From the NCBI GenBank assembly GCA_025355705.1, contig JANXZD010000525.1, forward strand, positions 1-6,850: 6,850 nt of DNA, in the 5' to 3' direction. This document shows, piece after piece, positions 1-5,565 of the stretch (position 1 is the stretch's first letter; each line of letters starts with the position of its first letter). The notes under the pieces are model-generated. The model saw nothing but the letters and a program-made list of their open reading frames with translations. It made no database searches and was not told where the DNA came from. Made by a program: the position numbers and the translations under genes. Origin of the DNA: Bacteroidota bacterium. GTDB taxonomy: Bacteria > Bacteroidota > Ignavibacteria > UBA10030 > UBA8401.

Positions 1-1208
1 GTAAAAAATTTCTCGATTTCTTTTCCTTCTTTGGATCATCTGCACTTGGAATGAATCATCCGAAACTGACAACTCCCGATTTTTTAGAAAAACTTGGATA
101 CGTTGCAGTGAATAAACCTTCGAATGCCGATGTCTATTCGGTTGAGATGGCGGAATTTGTGGCAACGTTTGGTGCACTAGTTCAGCCGGAGTATTTACCG
201 TACGCTTTTTTTATTGATGGCGGTGCGCTTGCAAATGAGAACGCTATGAAAACAGCATTCGATTGGAAAGTGCGGAAGAATTTTGCAAAGGGATACACCA
301 GTGAACGCGGACATCAAGTGATCCATTTCCGTCACTCATTTCACGGACGAAGCGGATATACAATGTCGTTAACAAATACGGATCCGACGAAAACAAATTA
401 TTTTCCAAAATTCAAATGGCCACGTGTTCATAATCCGGCAATTCATTTCCCGTTAAATGAAAAAAGTTTGTCGCAAGTGATGGAAGAAGAGAAAACAGCG
501 ATCACACAAATAAAACAGGCAATCATTAATAATCCGGATGATATTGCCGCGATCATTATTGAACCGATCCAGGCTGAAGGTGGTGATAATCATTTCCGCA
601 AAGAATTCTTGCAACAACTCCGTACGATCTGTGATGAGAGCGAAATCCTATTGATCTTTGATGAAGTTCAAACCGGTGTTGGACTAACGGGGAAAATGTG
701 GGCACATGAGCATTTTGTAAAACCTGATCTGATGTCGTTTGGGAAAAAGACACACATCTGCGGATTTATGGCAAGCAAACGGATCGATGATGTTCTTGAA
801 AATGTTTTTAAAAAACCAAGCCGAATCAATTCTACATTCGGAGGCAATCTTGTGGATATGGTCCGTTCAAAACGGATATTCGAGATCATCTACGAAGATA
901 AATTAGTGGAAAATGCGAAAGTCCAGGGTGAATTTCTTCTAAAAGAGCTGCAGGAAATGCATCACGAATTTCCAAAAGTGGTTTCAAATGCACGCGGCAA
1001 AGGGTTGATGTGTGCAATTGATATTGATACTTCGCAAAATCGAAATCAATTGATCACGAAAGCGTACGAAGAAGGTCTCATTCTTATCGGCTGCGGTGAT
1101 CGTTCTATTCGATTCAGAACTCCGTTGATCATTCAGCAAGAAGAATTGAAAGAAGGGTTGGGAATCATTCGTAAAGCAATAAAAGAATTAAGCATTGGAG
1201 AGTTATAA
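1..1208 (+). CDS. lat: L-lysine 6-transaminase (lysine epsilon-aminotransferase), 5'-truncated
   Basis: PLP-dependent class III aminotransferase that moves the epsilon-amino group of L-lysine to 2-oxoglutarate, giving alpha-aminoadipate semialdehyde (cyclising to piperideine-6-carboxylate) and glutamate. It acts in the cytoplasm. The frame is open from base 3 and reads KKFLDFFSFFGSSALG immediately before the ATG at 51. These residues match the family's conserved N-terminal segment before GMNHP, so that ATG is internal and the true start lies before the window, probably by some 40-50 codons (family length about 450; 401 complete codons visible). Counting from the Met at base 51: HGRSGYT at 98-104, EPIQAEGGD at 171-179, DEVQTG at 204-209, FGKKTH at 230-235 whose lysine pair (bases 744-749) holds the Schiff-base lysine, TFGGN at 262-266, and RFRTPL at 354-359, where the family binds the substrate carboxylate. 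No disruption is visible. The identification is firm because these lysine-specific motifs are present, not only generic class III ones. Confidence 0.93.
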   Translation, partial: KKFLDFFSFFGSSALGMNHPKLTTPDFLEKLGYVAVNKPSNADVYSVEMAEFVATFGALVQPEYLPYAFFIDGGALANENAMKTAFDWKVRKNFAKGYTSERGHQVIHFRHSFHGRSGYTMSLTNTDPTKTNYFPKFKWPRVHNPAIHFPLNEKSLSQVMEEEKTAITQIKQAIINNPDDIAAIIIEPIQAEGGDNHFRKEFLQQLRTICDESEILLIFDEVQTGVGLTGKMWAHEHFVKPDLMSFGKKTHICGFMASKRIDDVLENVFKKPSRINSTFGGNLVDMVRSKRIFEIIYEDKLVENAKVQGEFLLKELQEMHHEFPKVVSNARGKGLMCAIDIDTSQNRNQLITKAYEEGLILIGCGDRSIRFRTPLIIQQEELKEGLGIIRKAIKELSIGEL

Positions 1209-1241
1209 CATTAAAATTTCTTCGAGATAGATAATAGTACC

Positions 1242-1249
1242 GAGAAGGA
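1242..1249 (+). promoter_or_regulatory. Ribosome binding site of nadE
   Basis: The purine-rich sequence GAGAAGGA ends 8 bases before the ATG at 1258. This is good Shine-Dalgarno spacing and supports that start. The 49-base gap after lat shows no convincing terminator hairpin, so nadE may be read through from lat. Confidence 0.7.
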
Positions 1250-1257
1250 TAGTTTCT

Positions 1258-2103
1258 ATGGAAACGAACGAGAACAATATCGGCAATCCGCTGGCATTGA
1301 ATATGCGTATGGTGCGATCGATGCTTATTCAATTCATCAAAGATGAATTGAATAATGCAGGATTCACGAAAGCAGTGATCGGTCTTTCCGGAGGCATCGA
1401 TTCTGCAGTGTCAACGTATCTTGCAGTAGAAGCTCTCGGTGCAAAAAATGTTCTTGTAGTGATGATGCCATACAAAACCAGCAGTCCGGAAAGTAAAGCA
1501 GATGCTGAAATCATAGTGAAGGATTTAGGCATTCGAAGCACATTGGTAGACATTACATCTATGGTTGAACCATTATTTGAATCTCAAAAGATTTCGGATA
1601 ATCTTCGTAAAGGAAATATCATGGCGCGGCAACGAATGATCGTGTTATATGATCTTTCTCAAAAAGAACAATCGTTGGTCATCGGCACTTCGAATAAAAC
1701 TGAATCAATGCTCGGCTACGGTACATTGTATGGAGATATGGCATGTGCGATCAATCCATTAGGAGATCTGTATAAAACGCATATTTGGGATCTTGCGGAA
1801 GAACTTGGTATTTCTAAAAAAATCATACAGAAAAAACCGACTGCTGATTTGTGGCAGGGACAGACAGATGAAAGTGAGTTGGGATTCAGTTATCGAGAAG
1901 CAGATCGTCTGTTGTATTTTATGGTTGATGAACGACGCACTGATGAAGAACTTGAAGGTTTGGGTTTTGCGAAATCATTCATTTTGAATGTCCGACGAAA
2001 AATTCAGATCAATCAATTCAAACGACGTCCACCGGTGGTCGCAAAGATCTCGCATCGGACAGTGAATATAGATTTTCGATATGTCCGCGATTGGGGAATT
2101 TAA
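1258..2103 (+). CDS. nadE: NH3-dependent NAD+ synthetase
   Basis: Final step of NAD+ biosynthesis: ATP-dependent adenylylation of deamido-NAD+ (nicotinic acid adenine dinucleotide), then amidation with ammonia. It is normally a cytoplasmic homodimer. The 281 residues cover only the synthetase domain; the N-terminal nitrilase-like glutaminase domain of the roughly 550-700-residue forms is absent, so this enzyme should use free ammonia. Visible motifs are the PP-loop SGGIDSA at 44-50, MARQRM at 122-127, GTSNKTES at 143-150, GDMACAINPLGDLYKT at 159-174, KPTADLW at 193-199, the TDE triad at 203-205 and KRRPP at 255-259. The first dozen residues are poorly conserved, but the ribosome binding site supports the ATG used. 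The stop codon abuts the rsmI start, so the two are probably co-transcribed and translationally coupled. The sequence is intact. Confidence 0.95.
   Translation: METNENNIGNPLALNMRMVRSMLIQFIKDELNNAGFTKAVIGLSGGIDSAVSTYLAVEALGAKNVLVVMMPYKTSSPESKADAEIIVKDLGIRSTLVDITSMVEPLFESQKISDNLRKGNIMARQRMIVLYDLSQKEQSLVIGTSNKTESMLGYGTLYGDMACAINPLGDLYKTHIWDLAEELGISKKIIQKKPTADLWQGQTDESELGFSYREADRLLYFMVDERRTDEELEGLGFAKSFILNVRRKIQINQFKRRPPVVAKISHRTVNIDFRYVRDWGI
2093..2097 (+). promoter_or_regulatory. Ribosome binding site of rsmI, inside the end of nadE
   Basis: GGGGA lies in the last codons of nadE, 6 bases before the rsmI ATG at 2104. With the TAA-ATG junction this suggests that ribosomes finishing nadE can reinitiate on rsmI. 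Confidence 0.5.
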
Positions 2104-2796
2104 ATGTCTGAAGAAATCCAACGCGGTGCGTTATATGTTGTTCCGACTCCGATCGGAAATCTTGAAGATATAACACTTCGCGCACTGCATGTATTGAAAC
2201 ACGTTGATGTGATCGCAGCGGAAGACACACGAACAACAAAATTTTTACTCGATCATTTTGGAATTGAAAAAACACTGCTCAGTTTCTACTCTCACAATGA
2301 ACAGGTTCGAGTTCCGCAAATAATCCAGCGTCTTAAGAACGGTGATTCGGTAGCTATTGTTTCTGATGCCGGTACACCAGGAATTTCCGATCCGGCATTT
2401 TCGATCATTACTGCTGCAATTGAGAATGCAATACGAATTATTCCGTTACCGGGTGCGACGGCATTCGTTCCGGTGCTTGTTGCAAGCGGTATGGCAACGC
2501 ATGAATTTGTCTTTGAAGGATTTCTTCCTCATAAAAAAGGAAGAAGAACAAAACTTGAGCGATTGAAACATGAAGAACGAACGATCGTTTTATACGAATC
2601 GCCGCATCGAATCCATAAAACCCTGTCAGAACTTTTGGAGTATTGCGGTGACAGAAAAGTTGTTGTCGGAAGAGAGATGACAAAAATATTCGAAGAGCTC
2701 ATTCGAGGTCATCTTTCTGTTGTTGTAAAAGATTTTTCTACCCGCATCATTAAAGGTGAATTTGTTATTGTGCTAGAAGGAAAGAATGATGCATAA
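2104..2796 (+). CDS. rsmI: 16S rRNA (cytidine(1402)-2'-O)-methyltransferase
   Basis: SAM-dependent tetrapyrrole-methylase-fold (SpoU-unrelated) enzyme that 2'-O-methylates C1402 of 16S rRNA in the ribosomal P site, a position where RsmH adds the base methyl. Family motifs run in order: YVVPTPIGNLEDITLRAL at 11-28, AAEDTRTTK at 38-46, SDAGTPGISDPA at 87-98, PLPGATA at 114-120, FEGFLPHKKGRR at 137-148, LYESPHRI at 163-170, VVGREMTKIFEE at 187-198 and GEFVIVLEG at 218-226. At 230 residues it is a short form. The Escherichia coli protein has about 286, and its extra C-terminal region is missing here without any sign of a frameshift, since the conserved fold is complete. The ATG directly follows the nadE stop. 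Its own stop overlaps the first codons of a possible upstream extension of the next gene. Confidence 0.95.
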   Translation: MSEEIQRGALYVVPTPIGNLEDITLRALHVLKHVDVIAAEDTRTTKFLLDHFGIEKTLLSFYSHNEQVRVPQIIQRLKNGDSVAIVSDAGTPGISDPAFSIITAAIENAIRIIPLPGATAFVPVLVASGMATHEFVFEGFLPHKKGRRTKLERLKHEERTIVLYESPHRIHKTLSELLEYCGDRKVVVGREMTKIFEELIRGHLSVVVKDFSTRIIKGEFVIVLEGKNDA

Positions 2797-2815
2797 ATTA
2801 AAAATTAGCAATTGC

Positions 2816-2850
2816 ATTTCAAATTCTTTGCCGTTATATTTTTTTGAAAT
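2816..2850. repeat. Short AT-rich inverted repeat in the rsmI-downstream spacer
   Basis: ATTTCAAA at 2816-2823 is the exact reverse complement of TTTGAAAT at 2843-2850, with a 19-base loop. Each arm has only one G-C pair, so an RNA hairpin would be weak and is a poor candidate terminator. The right arm overlaps the possible -35 box of the downstream promoter, so it could equally be an operator. Chance is also plausible in such AT-rich DNA. Confidence 0.25.
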
Positions 2851-2870
2851 TAAATTATCTTCAGTACAAT
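2844..2870 (+). promoter_or_regulatory. Possible promoter of the envelope gene cluster
   Basis: TTGAAA (2844-2849) and TACAAT (2865-2870) resemble sigma-70 -35 and -10 boxes, but the 15-base spacer is shorter than the usual 16-18. Transcription would begin near 2877, leaving a leader of about 17 bases before the ATG at 2894. This is the only sizeable AT-rich gap in the window and falls where function changes from housekeeping to envelope genes. A Bacteroidota-type promoter was not clearly recognisable. Confidence 0.3.
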
Positions 2871-2893
2871 CTATTCTGCCATCGTATCGCTAC

Positions 2894-4630
2894 ATGATCA
2901 AATTTTACAGTCTGTTGATGCTTCTGCTATTCATCTCCGAAAAAAGTTATTCTACCGGCATTGTGGACTCATTGATCTATTCGCAATCGTTCAGTGATAC
3001 GACAAAGAAAGATGGAGCTCTTTCGTTTGACGTCGATCTAAAGACCGAACCGGGAAAGGTCATTCTCGCTCCGGGAAAGACAAAAAATCTTGCAGCTGGT
3101 TCCAAAATGAAAGCATATTTCGCAGGTGCTTTCCCTACGATTACGGTGAACAACGAGCAGAAACCTGATACCGCAAAAATGAATGCCGACAATCTGCACG
3201 ATAAGAATTTTTTTACCATCGTTCAATTCAATCCGCCGAGCAATGTTGGTTCTCAGATCAGGATTGATCTTCGTGTTGTAAGAAAAGTTGACAGCATAGT
3301 AGTTGTTCACCTCGGAAATACCGCACTTACCGGGTTTAACTCAAGACCGCGTGCGTTCTCCTATTTCACTGGAATAGATTCAAACAGAATGTCTCTTGTC
3401 CGTCAGGTCTTTGATAATCTCGATTCTGCCCGTCATAGCGAAAAACTGTCGCTTCCCGATCCCATTCAATATATCACATTTGAATTGGACAGAATGGGCA
3501 CGACGGACGCTACGGTAATCTCTGAATTTCAAATTTATGGTGAAGGATATGTTGTAGAAGGTGCGTATGTATCAAAGGTCGATTCTACAGGAAATCTTCC
3601 TGCAAACTTTGCCAATGTTTATCTCGACGGGGAAATTGAAGCGGGAACAACTGTGGCGCTGGAAATGAGAACCGGCTCAACAAAAACATATGATAGTCTA
3701 AATTGGTCACCTTGGTCTACACCGGTGACCTTTCACTCAATTATCGAAGCGACTGCAGGCGCTCAATTATTTGTAGCTGAACCGAGAAAATATTTCCAAT
3801 ATCGATTGACACTCGCAACGATCAATCTGTTTACCCCAAAAGTCAGCAATGTAAAATTTGTGTATCAAAATTCATTGATTGCCGATTCTGCCTCAGCAAT
3901 CATTACACCGAACGATATTCCAGTTCTCTTGCCGGCAGTGTTGACGTATTCAATCAAGACAAATTTTTCTCAAACATCGCTTGGAGTTGACACAATAAAA
4001 ATATCAACGCCGGGACCGTCGAATGTTCGTAGCGTTGCTGTGAATGGTTTACCGGTAGGATATAATTTTTCTCCAGCGCCTAATAGTATGACCATTGCAT
4101 TCCAACAAACTGTTGCAGCAACATCAACAATTGATATTGTGTTCTCTACGAAACTTGTAGAAGTAGGGGATTTTCCTTCCATCTTAATAAGCAAAGCATC
4201 TCCTTGGAATCCGCAGCGTATCGATCCTCAGAAAACACAGAATGGAGACGGATGGACAGTAACAACGGCCGGCGTTCCATTGAATCCGATTGCAGAGATC
4301 AAAATTAGTCCGAATCCCTTCACACCGAATGGAGATGGTAAAAATGATGTAACAGTGATCGATTTTGCAGTAACAAAAATTGATAAACCGAAACCGTTGA
4401 GGATCAATATCTTCGATCTTACGGGTCGGAAGATCAGGACTGTTGTTGATATGCTTACCGGAATCAATCCATTCTTTGGTGATCCCAGGATTGGTGGTAA
4501 AGCATTTACATGGGATGGAAAAGATGATAATGGGAAAATTGTTTTGCCGGGCGTATATATTTTGCAAGTGTCACTTGATGTCGATAACGGCGGGCAATTC
4601 GTAACGAAAACAATCACTGTAGCATATTAA
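2894..4630 (+). CDS. Secreted multi-domain beta-rich protein with T9SS/FlgD-Ig-like C-terminal domain
   Basis: No specific function recognised. The frame is open from ATG codons at 2786 and 2789 inside the end of rsmI, but I chose 2894 because it gives a classical signal peptide (MIKFYSLLMLLLFISEKSYS, likely cut near residue 20) and the extra 36 codons read like AT-rich spacer. The product is 578 residues. Residues about 94-220 look like an F5/8-type (discoidin-like) jelly-roll ending in ISEFQIYGEG (209-218). Residues about 226-326 form a second beta module with WSPWSTPV (271-278) and FQYRLTL (301-307). Residues about 330-460 are a further beta-rich stretch. Residues about 464-578 are the tail: SPNPFTPNGDGKND (472-485), IFDLTGRKIRTV (506-517), FTWDGKDDNG (538-547) and PGVYILQV (552-559). 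Such tails are FlgD-Ig or gliding-motility-associated C-terminal-like and often mark T9SS cargo. The mature chain has no cysteine. It probably acts at the cell surface or outside, perhaps binding a glycan. The porV-like gene follows after 4 bases. Confidence 0.85.
   Translation: MIKFYSLLMLLLFISEKSYSTGIVDSLIYSQSFSDTTKKDGALSFDVDLKTEPGKVILAPGKTKNLAAGSKMKAYFAGAFPTITVNNEQKPDTAKMNADNLHDKNFFTIVQFNPPSNVGSQIRIDLRVVRKVDSIVVVHLGNTALTGFNSRPRAFSYFTGIDSNRMSLVRQVFDNLDSARHSEKLSLPDPIQYITFELDRMGTTDATVISEFQIYGEGYVVEGAYVSKVDSTGNLPANFANVYLDGEIEAGTTVALEMRTGSTKTYDSLNWSPWSTPVTFHSIIEATAGAQLFVAEPRKYFQYRLTLATINLFTPKVSNVKFVYQNSLIADSASAIITPNDIPVLLPAVLTYSIKTNFSQTSLGVDTIKISTPGPSNVRSVAVNGLPVGYNFSPAPNSMTIAFQQTVAATSTIDIVFSTKLVEVGDFPSILISKASPWNPQRIDPQKTQNGDGWTVTTAGVPLNPIAEIKISPNPFTPNGDGKNDVTVIDFAVTKIDKPKPLRINIFDLTGRKIRTVVDMLTGINPFFGDPRIGGKAFTWDGKDDNGKIVLPGVYILQVSLDVDNGGQFVTKTITVAY
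3705..3730 (+). other. GC-rich hairpin inside the tailed secreted gene
   Basis: GGTCACC at 3705-3711 is the exact reverse complement of GGTGACC at 3724-3730. Inside it GGT (3714-3716) pairs with ACC (3721-3723) around a CTAC loop, with a two-base TT bulge on the left side. That makes ten base pairs in 26 bases. It lies in codons for the WSPWSTPVT segment. No long T-run follows, so it is not a standard terminator, and no function is implied. Confidence 0.5.
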
Positions 4631-4634
4631 TATT

Positions 4635-5564
4635 GTGAAAATACTTCATCGACTTTGTTTTTTATTTCTTGTTTCATCGCAGCTATATTCACAGGCTTTT
4701 GTGGATAAAGGATTTCATTCCAAAGCCACGGCGCTGGGGCGAGCAGTTACTGCGTTGACGTCCGACGCTTCGTTGATATTTTATAATCCTGCTGCCATTG
4801 GTTTTGCATCATCCGGAAATATCTTTACAAACTACGCAAATCTTTATCCGGAGATCAGCGATGCACATATGAATGTGGTGAACGCAGGCGGAGTGTATTC
4901 GTTGGGACAAATTGGTGTTGTGGGTATTGCAGTATCACAATTTGCACCTGATTTTTGGAATGAGCAAACGTTCATCGGTTCGTTTGCTACAAGAATGTTT
5001 GACGAAAACCTTTCTCTCGGTGTAAATCTTAAGGTCCTTCGATGGAGCGCTGAATCTCCACAGGGCGACAATGCAGTTCCTGAACCTTCACTTTCGTTTA
5101 CCGGTTTTACCTTTGATATTGGCGCAACATATATTCTTCAAAATATTTTTGAAGAGAACGATTTGCAAATCGGCTGTTCGATCATGAACCTTACACAACC
5201 ATCGGTAGCAAGCAATGGTTCTGCCAATGCAGTGCTTCCAATGGAAGTCAATCTTGGCGGCGCATATGTTTCAAGAAAATATAACTATACTATTTTAAGC
5301 GGTGTGACTTTTAGAAACAGTGAATTAAAAATCACGTTTGGCACTGAGATTAATGCTTTAAAGACATCCTTTGCAGGTATTGAGAGTAATTTTTTAGTGC
5401 GATTTGGTGGCGGGCGGATTGCTGTTAAAGATTCACAAGGGGAATATAATGGCGGATTTGGATTAAAGATTGAACGATTGATGATCGATTATTCTTTTTC
5501 ATATCAAGCGTTCATTCAACATGTTGGAGGAATTTCATCAGTTTCGTTAGGATACGAATTTTAA
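4635..5564 (+). CDS. PorV/PorQ-family outer-membrane protein
   Basis: Fourteen-strand-barrel-type outer-membrane protein of the PorV/PorQ family. In T9SS, PorV carries tail-bearing cargo from the translocon to the PorU attachment machinery. The start is GTG; no in-frame ATG lies nearby, and the signal peptide MKILHRLCFLFLVSSQLYSQ begins right at it. The diagnostic N-terminal motif ALGRAVTALTSDASLIFYNP (33-52) is the family's version of the segment usually written as GxGGAYTAxADDxxAxxYNPA. The chain ends in SVSLGYEF, with a terminal aromatic residue typical of a beta-barrel assembly signal. The 309 residues fit the shorter family members. It sits 4 bases after the tailed secreted gene and 1 base before the next secreted gene, so it is clearly within their operon. 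PorV and PorQ, or a general paralogue outside T9SS, cannot be told apart by eye, so no symbol is given. Confidence 0.85.
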   Translation: MKILHRLCFLFLVSSQLYSQAFVDKGFHSKATALGRAVTALTSDASLIFYNPAAIGFASSGNIFTNYANLYPEISDAHMNVVNAGGVYSLGQIGVVGIAVSQFAPDFWNEQTFIGSFATRMFDENLSLGVNLKVLRWSAESPQGDNAVPEPSLSFTGFTFDIGATYILQNIFEENDLQIGCSIMNLTQPSVASNGSANAVLPMEVNLGGAYVSRKYNYTILSGVTFRNSELKITFGTEINALKTSFAGIESNFLVRFGGGRIAVKDSQGEYNGGFGLKIERLMIDYSFSYQAFIQHVGGISSVSLGYEF

Positions 5565-5565
5565 G

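Noticed and set aside
556..889. Two minus-strand open frames within lat
   Set aside because: They are antisense shadows of a strongly conserved aminotransferase gene and show no recognisable motifs or start signals.
1209..1257. Possible promoter or terminator between lat and nadE
   Set aside because: No convincing stem-loop or paired -35/-10 boxes were found; only the ribosome binding site is supported.
2808..2815. Palindrome GCAATTGC in the spacer after rsmI
   Set aside because: Eight bases in AT-rich DNA is expected by chance, and no second copy or partner motif was seen.
4184..4617. Two overlapping minus-strand open frames of 127 and 129 codons under the tailed secreted gene
   Set aside because: They mirror the low-complexity C-terminal domain coding, overlap one another in different frames, and have no family resemblance.
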